A stretch of 64,000 nt of DNA from Chlorops oryzae (lineage: Eukaryota > Arthropoda > Insecta > Diptera > Chloropidae): assembly GCA_020466095.1 (NCBI GenBank), contig CM035806.1, positions 60,650,896-60,714,895 on the forward strand, in the 5' to 3' direction. Of this stretch, positions 12,816 through 23,907 are shown in pieces; positions within the stretch are counted from its first letter, which is position 1, and each line of letters begins with the position of its first letter. The notes beneath the pieces are model-generated. The model made no database searches. It was not told the origin of the DNA and saw nothing but the letters and a program-made list of their open reading frames with translations. Made by a program: the position numbers and the translations under genes.

Positions 12816-13337
12816 TCTGTTGCATGAATACGTGCATAAGTCATTCTCTTTCTAGCACACTGAAAACTTTGTGGATTTTTGCAGTACGCATAACCAGTGA
12901 CTAACTCGTTATTAATACTTGAAAAGTAACTAATGTTAATATATCTGCACCCTCCCGAAAACAAAAAATGCAAATATGTATATTTCATTTTGTATATTTT
13001 CGTTATTTTATGTGTGACATAATTATAAATTAAGAAATGTATATTTTAAAAATTAAAGCTTTAATATGTACATTTATGTTAAAAAATTGAATAATTTTGT
13101 CATTAAAGGCACTTGATAACAAGTATTTTTTAATGATATATAAATATATTTATACAAAAAAGAAAAATATCAGTTTTCATGTATTTAAAGAGAAAACTCA
13201 CTTCATGCGTGTATAGTAAGTATAAAAAAAATATAAATTATAAATATGTTTTAAAAAAATCACAGCTTCATGCGTGCTTAAAAGGTATAAAAAATATTAA
13301 TCATATACATGGTCCTCATCAATTTGTACGTTTCCGT

Positions 13338-13632
13338 TCAGATTCCTCTTATCTCTAAAGTTTTTTTGTTTAAGTCGGTTGTGTGCCAAATCGATGGACT
13401 TCTTAACCTCGATATGTACTCTTTTCGGTTCAGTTCAAGAAAAACTTCTAAATAAATGAAAGAACAAGAACTTAAAAAAAAAAATTTAAATATTGATAAA
13501 TACACCATACCATTCAAAGTTTTGTCAAAAAGTTCAAATTTTTGAAGAGAACGTTTTTCTCGCCTTCCTTCCCAATTGCTGACTAGCAAACTTCGTTTTT
13601 TCTCTTCATTTTTACAATTACCACCTTTTAAT
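13338..13632 (-). CDS. Possible two-exon coding fragment, no start codon found
   Basis: Two open segments, 13632-13511 and 13447-13338, join in phase across a 63-bp GT..AG intron (a typical fly intron size) and end at TGA. The predicted peptide is basic and charged (SNWEGRREKRSLQKFELFDK at the start of the recognisable part). I do not recognise a family. No in-frame ATG exists before an upstream stop, so either another 5' exon exists or this is chance or a relic. Confidence 0.25.
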
Positions 13633-14304
13633 TAAATTTTTATTTCACAACTCAACCGGCTTCTTTTTCGAAATGGCGACAACTGTTAGTGAAGTAGAAA
13701 AAAAGCAAGCGTGCTGTGCCAAAGTGAATATAAGACTCATTACTCTTTTGAGTATCTCAATTCATGAGCGATGTCAGGTAGTTTTTTTTTAATCGAAGGG
13801 GTCGATATTAGGCATGTAATGAAATTAATAAAAATAATTTGTTTTGAGTTACTGAAAAATCCTTTATCTATTTGTAAAATTAATTTGATATTAAAATTTC
13901 TATATTGTGTAAAAAGTAACCGAGCTACTGATCTGGTTACTTAATTGAAAAAACAGCAGCACCAAAAGTAATTAAAAAATTCATAATTCACATGTGTTGG
14001 TAACGCCAAAAGCTGTGCATGAGTATTGGTATAGTTGCGGTATCATTCTTTGCTGGGCGTGTATATCAAGTGCTCAAACGTGTTTGAAAGCACATTTGCA
14101 AATTTATTTGAGCGTGTATGGCTTCGGTAAAAAGATATATTCAAAAGTTAAAACAAATCAATTTGAAAATATCAAAAACGTACAACTAACTCCTCTTTGC
14201 AAAATGATTACAAAAATTTTGAGTTGTGCCGATTTAGTGTTTAGTGTGCGATTTATTGTTATTTTACTCTCTTTTCAAATGAAATGGTCGTGCAACTTAA
14301 ATGC

Positions 14305-14545
14305 ATTTTAGCCAGCCAGCCAATATGTGCTCTTTAACCCAAATGAAGTCTTCATGCAGAGTGAATTCATTCACTTCTTTTCCCAGTGAGTAGCATATCC
14401 CATTTAGAAGTAGTGAAAACAGCGGCCATCTCCTAAGAAATTTCATTAGAAGTAAGGGTAAGGAATGCGAATAGTCGAAGGAGGCAGTTGTAGTATTTCT
14501 GTATTAGTGCAGCACTAGTCGTGAAATTTCTGACTGGGTAGCCTG
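14305..14545. repeat. Dispersed repeat, copy 1 (partner at 56915)
   Basis: Shares with 56915-57125 the blocks AGCCAGCCAGC, GCGGCCATCTCCTAA, AAATTTCATTAGAA and GAAATTTC(T/C)G(A/G)CTGGGTA in the same order. Non-coding interspersed repeat; boundaries approximate. Confidence 0.6.
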
Positions 14546-14668
14546 ATACAAAATTTCACAGGTGTGGCGGACAATCTGCTGATCTGGCATCACTTTAGCT
14601 TGAGGTACAATCGATGCGACAGAACGACACGACGATGCGCTTTGTCGTCGTGATCTATCAAATGTAAT

Positions 14669-15443
14669 CCCAGCGAGAAATGAATACGAAGAGTCACTAA
14701 CACATATAACTCAAAAGAGGCATCAACTAACACATTCACATTCTAGTGATCAACATTTTTTTGCGTGCTCATAAAAAAACCGAGTACTCACAAAAGTTTG
14801 TATGGGAAGCTACCAGTTACTGAGTGATTCACACCAAACTGCCCAAAATTTTACATAACTATTGTGATTGTGCGCTTGGTGTTTGAAAATGATATTGTTG
14901 AGACAATTATATAATTTTTTGGAGAAAATTTTTAAAAATTTGTTTGATTTAACATAGCTGTTAGTGTGTTGTGATTTCTTTATAAAATTTGGTATTCTAA
15001 ATATTATTATTTGAGAAATAGGGATTATAATATTCATCGACATGATGTGCCTTACCATTGTCATATTTTTATTCTAAGCCAATTTTATAAATCAAAATTT
15101 ATGAAAATAGAAACACTGCATTTTATTTTATGAACAGGATTTTCACCATAGAAATCGTCGATGGTTTTACGTTAGCACTAATATGATACTAACGCTTATA
15201 TTAGCCGTACTTATACGGCGCATAAAACTGTTACAATTACGAAAACACTAACGCATAATGTGATATTAGTAAAAAAGAGAGGAAGCTATGCGCATTTGCT
15301 TGCGACAGAAAGGGATGTATTGCGCATACACACAAAATCTTTCCGTTGAAAATCTATACACGTCCATAAGGCTCTAACGAAAAGTATAAGCGTTATTTTA
15401 ACTGTTATATACGGCATATATAACGCTTAGGTTTCTTGCTGGG
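14669..15443. mobile_element. Element nested in the Harbinger copy (CCCAGC ends, AAT duplication)
   Basis: Starts CCCAGCGAGAAA and ends TTTCTTGCTGGG, an imperfect inverted pair, with AAT directly flanking both ends (14666-14668 and 15444-15446). The ends resemble those of the element at 48035-48769, so they may be one family. No coding potential. Confidence 0.6.
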
Positions 15444-15692
15444 AATATCAATACACGCAAACCTATGGAACAACGTACAATGCTCTCGGATACGACAGCA
15501 CGATGCGACAAATATTCGAAAAATTGAATATTTGTCGCTCCGACACGATTTGACATTCTGAAAACAGGGATGGTTGCGTTAAAAACAGGGCTGATATCTG
15601 AATCATCTGTTTTGAAAGGTAAATGGAAGTTATGAAATGGATAAGCTCAGCGAGGAAAATATATAATAAGGCTATCCGCACTATAAAAAAGC

Positions 15693-15749
15693 GATTGGAA
15701 GGACCACGTGTGGCAAGAAATAGCAAGAAAACTACATTCAAATAGTCAA
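15693..15749 (+). pseudogene. MADF-like fragment of the Harbinger element
   Basis: A short frame reading DWKDHVWQEIARKL resembles the W..IA..L core of MADF/Myb-like domains. Stops lie on either side. Its place inside a Harbinger element, which normally encodes such a DNA-binding protein, is the main support. Confidence 0.4.
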
Positions 15750-15767
15750 TGTCAATTTTCTGAACAT

Positions 15768-15974
15768 TCATACGAGCGGCCTTACAAAACATTTCACGAT
15801 CGTCTTTTTCATTCCAATAAATGTTGTAGCGTACAATTCCAATGGGTCCCGACATTCAAACATTGGTCGAACCCACCACTTTCGCGTGCGCTTTTTTGCC
15901 TCAATGTATTTTCGATGGCCTAAAAATGGTGCCGTTGCATACAACAAAATTCGGTGCGAGCTTAATGCTATCAA
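15768..15974 (-). pseudogene. HARBI1-like transposase N-terminal fragment
   Basis: The frame contains KKRTRKWWVRPMFECRDPLE, matching the RRRRWWVRP motif at the N-terminus of Harbinger nucleases. It is followed by a region in the position of the 'LVQELR' segment, then stops. The catalytic DDE part is absent. Confidence 0.65.
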
Positions 15975-16371
15975 TTTATCGCAAGGTTTAAAGTGTTTTT
16001 GTCAAATTTTTTGTCGTTTGCGAGCAACATATGATTGCAAACGATACGATTTTCCCTGCTATTGTACATTGGCTTGCAACACGACAAATCGGATGCGACA
16101 AATCGTTTTGTCGTGTCGTTCTGTCGCACCTATTGTACCTCAAGCTTAACTTCTTTTCTGACATTTGTGATTTTTAAAAGCAACCAGACATGTTTATAGT
16201 CAAATTCAACTTGGTACCTATTAACACACGCTCAAAGTTGATACAACAATTGAATTGTCTATACTAGAGCCCTGCATGGGTATGCCTTTTCGCGTATTCG
16301 AATACATTCACATGTTTACGAAAACGTCATTGTACTAATTCAAGCGACATGAACAAAGTAAGCATTGCCAC

Positions 16372-17026
16372 CAGTGCTGTCGTTTTCGTATCTGATAAAG
16401 TAGCAAAATGGTTTTTAAATAGTAGTTTTTATAAAATAAAAGGAGTATATTAAAAAACAGGAGTTTTTAAGCAATAGAAGAAGAAAAAACTAGGTAGGGG
16501 TTATCGTTTGAAAACGTCGAAAACTCGTAAACCAAGAAGGCTACAAAATGAAAGAATGTAATTTTGTATGAAAAAATTTACACTCTTTCGCTTTTTAAAT
16601 CTTTTCACTTTTAATGGAATATCCTAGTTGCTTATAGTTATGGTGACCATCATATCTGTTTTTAGCAGAGGTGTTCTGTTTTGTAGGCATTTGTTCTGCG
16701 TGTTTTTTTTTTTAGTGGAAAATAGCGAAAATGTCCAAAAAAATTGAAAGATCCGTTCTATGACAACCTCGTAAAAGATTTAAATAAACCAAGTTGAAGA
16801 CTAAAAAAAAAAATATTTTTGCTCTGTTTTTCAATTTCAATTTATCGTCACCATACTTATAGTATATATATAGGCTTGCCAGATAGTTAATTAGCACCAC
16901 ACAAAGAAGCTGTTACAAAATTTATTTACAACCAAATAGTAGTACGTTAGCGAAAGGAGTAGTAAAGTAGTACGGCAAGACAAAAAGGAGCAAAAAAACT
17001 ACTATAGTAGCATTTCGACAGCACTG
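16372..17026. mobile_element. CAGTGCTGTCG-ended repeat element, copy 1
   Basis: CAGTGCTGTCG at 16372 is mirrored by CGACAGCACTG ending at 17026. Internal sequence (AACTAGGTAGGGG, a GAAAAC.TCGAAA.CTCGTAAA block and AGAAGGCTA) recurs at 23908-24420, where another element has inserted. The hAT-like element at 17030 has landed at its right border. Confidence 0.55.
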
Positions 17027-17221
17027 CTCCAGTGCTGCCAGTACTTCAGATCCAAATTTCCCTCGAAAACCAAACAAAAATCCCTTTTTTCCCTCAGTGA
17101 CCGATAGAAATTTCCCACGAAAATCCCCTCAAACAAAAACATATTTTTCCGTAATAAAATGTTGATCATCGCTACATTTCTTAACATGAAAACCTTAAGG
17201 TAGCTTCGTAAAATTACATAT

Positions 17222-17393
17222 TAGGGGTATTCACAATGGCGTGTTAAGAACGTTGGAAAGTCGGAAAATCGGAAAATCGCGACTTCTTAAAAAATTTTTA
17301 AACTTTTTTTGTGTCTTGCACAACTTTTTAAGCAGATAAAATTTTCCGATTTTCCGACTTTACTATTTTCCGACGCCTTTGTGAATACCCCTA
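17222..17393. mobile_element. 172-bp MITE nested in the hAT-like element
   Basis: TAGGGGTATTCACAA and TTGTGAATACCCCTA form a 15-bp TIR. Further inward the arms keep pairing partly (CGGAAAATCGGAAAAT versus ATTTTCCGATTTTCCG). Confidence 0.75.
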
Positions 17394-17760
17394 TTGTATT
17401 TAAAGAAATAGTACGTTTGAAAAGGCCCCAAGACCACTACTATTAAGGCAAGTTGGTGGGGAGATTTTAAAGGCCATTAAGGGCCTCATTTTTGTTCAAT
17501 TTCTTCATGAGAACTACCCTGTTGCCACCCCTAATTATAATTATAGGCCGATCGCTAAAATTTTTAGAGAGGATGTTTATTACCAGGAGCAAGCAAACAT
17601 GAATAATTTGGTTTATGTCCCATTTGAATTTCAGGTGAATTTCAGCCGCGCCCAACTTTCTAATTTTTGAAAATTCCTTTTACAACCCCAAAGTGAAATA
17701 TAGAATATAATATATGTATATACATATTAACAATAAATACGTACTAAAAGTTCGTTATCA

Positions 17761-17920
17761 CATCCACATTCGAGCAATCTTCTGCGAGCGGCTCGGCTCG
17801 ATGCAATGCTCGATCGTAATAGGTCATGTTAGCGAGCCAATTCATCAACCAACATTACCACATACGATCGAGCATTGCATCGATCCGAGCCGCTCGCAGA
17901 AGATTGCTCGAATGTGGATG
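17761..17920. repeat. Long hairpin: 58-bp arms, 44-bp loop
   Basis: The arm at 17761-17818 starts CATCCACATTCGAGCAATCT and the arm at 17863-17920 is its reverse complement with a single mismatch. It could be a foldback MITE. Transcribed on either strand it would form a near-perfect stem. Confidence 0.85.
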
Positions 17921-18242
17921 ATCCACTTAGGGCTTTGTATCGATTATTGAAAAATCCCTCTATCGTATTCAACAAAGCAAATAAAATCCTCTTTTCCCTT
18001 TTGCCAATATTTGGTGCAAAAATTCCCTCAAAATGGGAAATATCCCTCAACCTGGCAGCACTGCACTGCTCTGATGTGTATCCGTTTTTATCTCCGTCTG
18101 AGCGGGTTTTTGCGGAACTCAAGGAAATTTGAGATCCGTTTTTTCTTCGCCTGTGCGGACCTCCGCCAATGAGCGGATTTGATGCCGGGTGGGTACATAC
18201 ATATGTATATTCAGATTTATTTTACTTTTAGTTATGTTTACC

Positions 18243-21098
18243 ATGGCTGATTTCAACATTTTGAATGATTTAAACAATTCAGAAAAAATTGTTGAAATTA
18301 AGAGCAAGCTAATCCGATCTTTAAGTGTTCTGAGGAAATATGACTGGTTGGTAGATGCATATGTATTGGTAAGAACATTAAAATGGAAAAAAAGATTATG
18401 TTCGCTTAAAATTAAGGAAAGATATATAAATTAAAAGAAAAAAATCATACTTTTTATTCAAATAGGACTTTTACGTTAACGATCACTGGAACAAACTCCC
18501 CAGATCGTGGCGAGAATGCTTAGAATCGCTGGAACCATCAAATCTTTGTGATTTACTTTTAATTAATAACCATGCAATCCTAAAGAAAGAAATGTGGCCA
18601 CTATCTTTGCTGGCACTCAGACAGCTGCTTGCTGATCTCTCCATTGGTCGCACTCCGAAGGATAACGTAATCCAAAAATCGAATCTTTCTGATATTGGTT
18701 TATATAATATATTCAACGTGCGTTTTTCGTTATTAGAATTTTAATATGGTGAAAAACCCACTTTTGTTGGACAAAAAATGTAAACATCTTTTTATGAAGT
18801 GCGTCAAGCCGAAGAAGCGTCATGAAATCGAACGTATGGCTACAATATGTGAATTGAGCATGAAAAATTCGGATGTTGATTTTATATTGGATCTCGGTGC
18901 CGGGCAAGGTCATTTAGCGCGGCTTCTGGGATATGGACATGGTATTCAAGTATGCTGTTTGGAAATGCAACACACACTCAACGAACAAGCGATGTAAGCT
19001 GACATATACTTTCATACAGATTTTAATAAGCCACCGAAATGATCTTGAATCTGATCTATAATCATCGGGCGTCAATATAGAGTTTCATCGAAATTTTCCT
19101 TTCAATGTTACTCTAGCAAAATTGATAAACAGTTGGAACGAATTGCCAGTAAACATCTTCCAGCGAAAACCATTGAAAACTTTCGCCGTCCTACTCATAT
19201 AACGCTTAAGCTCGACGTTGATACACAACCAGCGCAGCTTTTAGAAATTATAAAAACTGCTTTGAACCTAGGTAGTAATGACTTTAGTTTTGGTATTGTT
19301 GGACTACATCCTTGCGGTGATTTGGGTGCTGTTTTAATGCGAATTCTTTTGAATTGTTCTCAAGCGAAATTTCTCATATTTGTTGGATGTTGCTATATGA
19401 AGCTCACTACTATTTCGGATTCAATTATAAAAACAATGCAACCAGGATATCCATTGAGTGATTTTATGCGCAAAAAATCGATAGATATTACTCATCTAAG
19501 TTATGAAGCGCGGGAAATTTCTTGTCATGCCGTTGAAATGTATTATGATCGTTTAAGCAATTGTGACTATGAACATTTGAAAGTACATTCTTTTCGGGCG
19601 GCGGCCGAACGTATTATCGTTAAAAAGTTTCCAGATTTAAAGCATTGCGGACTGCGTGGCATAAAGCATACTCCCGGCTTAAAATTTCAAGAGTAAATTT
19701 TCTGAGATATACATATTTATAGTGTTCAACTTATGTTCTAGCTTTTTTTTCAGCTATTTTTATAAGGCTGTTCAAGGATTGCCTGCTGCTCAGTTGCCGT
19801 TATTAGAATTGGACGCTCCAGCTACTAGAAACGATCTGTCTCATTGGAAACGTATTGTTATCTTTTACACTTTACGTTTAATGTTTGCACCATTGGTTGA
19901 GAGCATTATACTCTACGATCGTTTACTATTTATGCTGGAAAATGGTAGGTACACTTCTAATTACATTACAGTTGTCCGTCTCATATTTTATTTCCCTCCT
20001 CGAAAGATTCACTTGAAGTAAGAGCAAAAAAAAAAAATATTTATACCAGGTTTCCAATACCGTGGGAATTGAATGCAGGTATTGAAGCAAAATAATGCTT
20101 GATTTCCAATTGCGCTGGAATTTTTGCAAATACATATTCAAAAATTGCATGTGTTGAAACCTGCGGATCCCTGTGCTATTTGAAATCAAGCATTATTTAG
20201 CTTCAATTCCTACGCTGTTGGAAACCTGGCATACATTTTTTTTTTTTAATTGAAATATTATTGTATTATATACTATGTAATGAAAAAAAGCATTTATTTA
20301 AGTTGACATTCCTTTTCATTCCGCAAAGGAATTATATATTTTATACATTTTAGGGCCGGTGTTTTAAAGCCTGGTTAATAATAACCCTTGGTTATTTCCA
20401 GTGTTAACCATAGATTGTGTCTTTTAAACTATGGTTAGGTTAAAAAAAAGGGAGGTTTGGTTAACTAACCAAGGGAATTATTAACTGGCCGAATTTTGTC
20501 AATTAAGGGCTTTAAACCAGGGATTTTAGAAAATTCGGTCTTTTGATTCAAAAGTTTTGAAATTTGACATTCGGTTAGTACATATTATAATTTTTCTCTC
20601 GGCTTAGCCGATTGCACACATATCTTTTCATCAAAATATAAAATATATAAAATCATTACGTGTCTATATATGTATATCGCGACTCATTCGGTCAGTTACA
20701 AACTCCAAGATAATTATCAACAAATCGTTTTTTTTTTTTTTTTTTGATAGATAGGCTGGAAAAATATTGGAATTCTTGATTAACTTACGGTTTTTTAACC
20801 AAACCCGAAAAATGTTGAAAATATACAATTTCTTAACCTTTGATTCATAAACACTGATTAGACAAAATCTCTGGTAACCAAACCAAAGATTCAATCAGAC
20901 TTTAAAATACCGGACCTTAGTATATCAAATCCAATTCCTTTTCCTCTATAATTATTTTCAAAAATGAACGATATTTAATCTCACTCTGAGTATTCATTTA
21001 CAGATTGCCATGTGAACATCGACGTTGGCTTTGATCCACGTTTATCTCCTAGGAATCATATAACTACAGCTGTTAAGACTTTCAACTGCTCAACGTGA
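18243..21098 (+). CDS. METTL25B: METTL25B/RRNAD1-like SAM-dependent methyltransferase
   Basis: Six exons: 18243-18368, 18466-18666, 18737-18993, 19117-19692, 19754-19944, 21004-21098. They total 1446 nt (481 residues), close to the human RRNAD1/METTL25B length. The SAM-binding motif I is DLGAGQGHLARLLG (about 161-174). The KPKKRHEIERM block precedes it, and GLHPCGDL (about 257-264), FVGCCYMKL (about 284-292) and a C-terminal DPRLSPRN follow, all in family order. The start is the ATG in CACC-like context at 18243; an in-frame ATG nine bases upstream is also possible. Exon 2 was ended at GTAATC (18667) because the frame otherwise meets a stop. The last intron carries a MITE and a DINE fragment. 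The substrate of this family is not well established, and I infer none. Confidence 0.93.
20353..20916. mobile_element. Harbinger-like MITE in the last METTL25B intron
   Basis: The ends GGGCCGGTGTTTTAAAG and CTTTAAAATACCGGACC form an imperfect TIR. TTA flanks both ends (20350-20352, 20917-20919), matching a PIF/Harbinger-type duplication. It contains a DINE-like fragment in its middle. Confidence 0.75.
20597..20712 (+). repeat. Internally deleted DINE-like fragment
   Basis: Joins a head segment (TCGGCTTAGCCGATTGCACA) directly to a tail segment (TATCGCGACTCATTCGGTCA) of the DINE-like family, lacking the tandem repeats and GTCT array. It is nested in the MITE. Confidence 0.6.
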
Positions 21099-21722
21099 CT
21101 TTTACTTTATATTGGTTTAAAAGTGGTATAGTTAGAACTTAAATTGTAAATATAAGTTCATGAACTAAGAGATAAGGTACAGGTGAGCGCAGAAATAGCT
21201 ATGCCTGATATATGTATATAATTTAAATGTATGATATGGAATATTTGCTGTGACAAAGCTCAAAGCTACCGTTTCGTTATAAAAGTGTACGCTAAGATTT
21301 GCTTCCAAGTTAAGGAGCTATCTGAATGAAATGAATCAGAAGTTTTCTGAAGTGATTTTCATATGAAGTTTTTCATTACAGTTTAATTTCTGACAGAACT
21401 GGAGATAGCCCCTAACAAATAAATGGCAACGAAATGTTATTAAATTTTTTTTTTTCAGCTGTAATCTAAAGTTCGAATAGTTTGCAGACGGATTTATGTG
21501 TTTCGACGCAGATGAATCGTATTCTCAAAAATTTATTAAATTGTAAATGATAACTTTACATAAGTGCATTTCTGTAGAAGTTCATGTAATCGAATACGTT
21601 TTTGTTTTTTTTATAATTTCGAAAAAGCTTCATTAAGCATTTTGTTTGACCATATGTGAAACTGGAGTTTTTTTCTCAAGAATTTGATTCCGCAGATTTT
21701 GCAGATTTAAAAAGATCGAATA
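21099..21722. other. Space between convergent METTL25B and carboxypeptidase
   Basis: 3' ends of two convergent genes. No exon, RNA gene or clear element boundary seen. Confidence 0.5.
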
Positions 21723-23117
21723 TCAGTTATAGTAGCCTTTTTCAGCGGCAGCCTCGATTATTGTTTGTATTGCGACAAATGCTTCAGCAGCTGTCGGCTT
21801 TATTTCAACAGCTGGTAATATGAATAGGTCCTCACTATCTGGAGGCCCACGCAACTCGAATGTGAATGCAATTGGTATCCCCGCTTTTCCGTATGCCCAA
21901 TCCATGCTATCTCCGCTTGAAGGGTATATAGTTTCAATCAAACTACCGCTGGTATAAATGCGACCGCTCATCTCCTTGATACGTGCAGCAGCCTTTTGAC
22001 CTAATTCCTGCAAGTCTGCATAGTTAGGTATCCGTTCCTTTGTGTGCCCATAGGGGAACATAAGCATTTGGGAATAGGAATGCAATGCAATGTACGTTTT
22101 TATTTCCTCTTTCTGAACGTGTTCCTCTATAAATTTGATCAGTTGTTGAGTTTCAAGCTCACTTGCAGCTGATGGGCCCGAATAATCATAGCGGCAGGGA
22201 TCACCACTACAACCTGTCGAATTCCAATGATCGGGATAGTTTCGATTAAGATCGACACCACGACAGATTCCAAAAAGTTGACGATTCTTACGCCACATGC
22301 GATCATTTTCAAAAGTGTACTTATAACCGTCTGGATTGATACTAGGGAATATGATCCAATTATAATTCTCGGCCAAGGATTTTATATTTCTGTCGGTTGA
22401 CGTAAGTAGCTCGTTAATGATGTAAGTTGCCGTTGCTGGTGCAATCCATTCTCGTGCATGTATACCACTTTCTATGAAAATGCATTTATTTTTAGAAGTT
22501 TTTGCAATTTTTAAGCCTTTTATAGGAACTCCCTGCGTGCTTAATCCCATATCCAAAAGAGTGACAAAATCGGTATACTTTTTAGCCATAAGATGCATCC
22601 ACTCATAGATTGTCTCCAAATGGAAATAATGTGACCAATCAAACTTTCGTATATCCGTGCCTATTGGAAGCACTTCAGCCATATTCTTGTCAATTTTCTC
22701 TTGGAAATTGTATGTCTAATGGAAAAGATAATAATTTAAGCAATATTGCCAGCATCGTTTTCATATGACATTTACCAATATTCTATGCTTGACATTGTAC
22801 GTCTCCAGTAAATCTGCGAAATCAGCCACCCGACTCGCTGCCACCAAAATAGAAAGCTTCTGATCGACCTCTCTTGCATGTCCAATGAACGTTAAGCTAT
22901 CGCTTTGCTCTTCTAGTTTCTTAAAGAGTTCAATGTGTTGCTCTGTTCCAAGTTCCACATTGTAAATGCGATAGAAATCATAACGCGCCTGGGATCCCTT
23001 TGGAACTATTCCGCTGCATTCGCCGCCTACGCGTTGGCAACTGCCCTCTTGTGCCATATTTTTTGCCGTCGAAAAGACTTGTAGCAGAATGAGCAACAGA
23101 ACCGACTGAGACAACAT
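21723..23117 (-). CDS. Secreted zinc carboxypeptidase, M14A, carboxypeptidase A-like
   Basis: Two exons, 23117-22776 and 22715-21723 (60-bp intron), give 444 residues. A hydrophobic signal peptide (residues 1 to about 20) is followed by an activation propeptide of the M14 type (about 40-115). The catalytic domain has zinc ligands His200 and Glu203 in HAREW and His326 in ALHSYSQ. The substrate-binding GVDLNRNYP segment is present, and the catalytic Glu402 lies in FTFELR. The residue equivalent to bovine CPA Ile255 is Met385, which suggests an A-type (hydrophobic or aromatic C-terminal) preference, not the Asp of B-type enzymes. A likely digestive or extracellular protease; tissue cannot be told. 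The start was set at the first true ATG. Confidence 0.95.
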
Positions 23118-23623
23118 TTTAAAGCGTTTTCGATTCACACGAATTTTAGATGGAATTCACAATCTTATCTATCAAGCAGTCTTATTTCTCCTGCTTTGTT
23201 TGCATCTGTTACCTCTATTTCGTTAGTGACAACAGTATATTAAAAATAAACTTACACACAAAATTAGTCGTGCCGAGCTGACCCCCTTGAGAGTTTATGA
23301 GTGAGAGCGCGTATGACGCTGTTATCATCCTAACAGCTGGAAGCGAAGATTAGACATTTGGTCCGTTATCGTACTGAATGAAACTGCCCAAAACTGCACA
23401 ATTTTACACAGAACTGTTCCCTTACTGCACAAACCTAGCGGGAAAAACCCTAGGGCTGGCTTACTGGTTGGTATTAATTGTAAACAAAAATTTTAAATCA
23501 TCTTAAGATGATTGCTTTTGTGTATACAACTACAGGTATTGCCTAAGCTGCACAGAAAACCTTCTGCTTTAGATAAATTATCTAAATTATAAAATTTTTC
23601 CTTACGTCATAAGCGAAATCAGG

Positions 23624-23870
23624 TAAGGCGAAACGCCATAAACGACGGAAAGGACGGTTATTGCGGTATTCGCGTCAAAGTTGAAATATTTTAACTTTTC
23701 AGGCGTTTCACGCCGAAGAAATGTAGCTGTTTCCATTTAAATACATTTCAATACATTGATTCAACGGAAGCAGCTACATTTCTTCAACGCCTGATAATTT
23801 GAAATATTTTAAACTTTGCCGCGTATACCGCAACAACCGTCCTTTCCGTTGTTTATGGAGTTCCGCCTTA
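23624..23870. mobile_element. 247-bp foldback MITE
   Basis: TAAGGCGAAACGCCATAAAC on the left is mirrored, with small differences, by the right end. Pairing continues through the CGGAAAGGACGGTT, TTGAAATATTTTAA and GAAATGTAGCTG blocks, so nearly the whole element is one stem of about 100 bp with a short loop. Confidence 0.8.
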
Positions 23871-23907
23871 ATGCACGAATCATATATGTATATGGCACGA
23901 AATTCCA

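Larger units (their letters stand above)
14598..16145. mobile_element. PIF/Harbinger element with TTA target duplication
   Basis: Left end GCTTGAGGTACAAT, followed by TGCGACAGAACGACACGAC; the right end is its inverted copy. The element is flanked on both sides by TTA (14595-14597 and 16146-16148), the TWA-type 3-bp duplication typical of PIF/Harbinger. Inside are a minus-strand fragment resembling the HARBI1 N-terminus and a plus-strand MADF-like fragment. These are the two proteins Harbinger elements encode. A second element is nested at 14669-15443. Both coding remnants are broken. Confidence 0.85.
17030..18063. mobile_element. hAT-like non-autonomous element with perfect 8-bp target duplication
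   Basis: The termini are CAGTGCTGCCAG and CTGGCAGCACTG, an inverted pair of the CAG-type found in hAT elements. The element is flanked on both sides by the identical octamer CACTGCTC (17022-17029 and 18064-18071), the 8-bp duplication that defines hAT insertions. Internally it carries a small MITE (17222-17393) and a long hairpin (17761-17920) but no transposase. Confidence 0.85.

Noticed and set aside
18696..18736. Alternative METTL25B intron starting at 18696 or 18718
   Set aside because: Those introns would be about 41 or 19 bp, below the usual minimum; the donor at 18667 gives a normal 70-bp intron in phase.
23118..23138. Upstream extension of the carboxypeptidase start to 23138
   Set aside because: The codon there is GTG, and the ATG at 23117 directly precedes the signal peptide.
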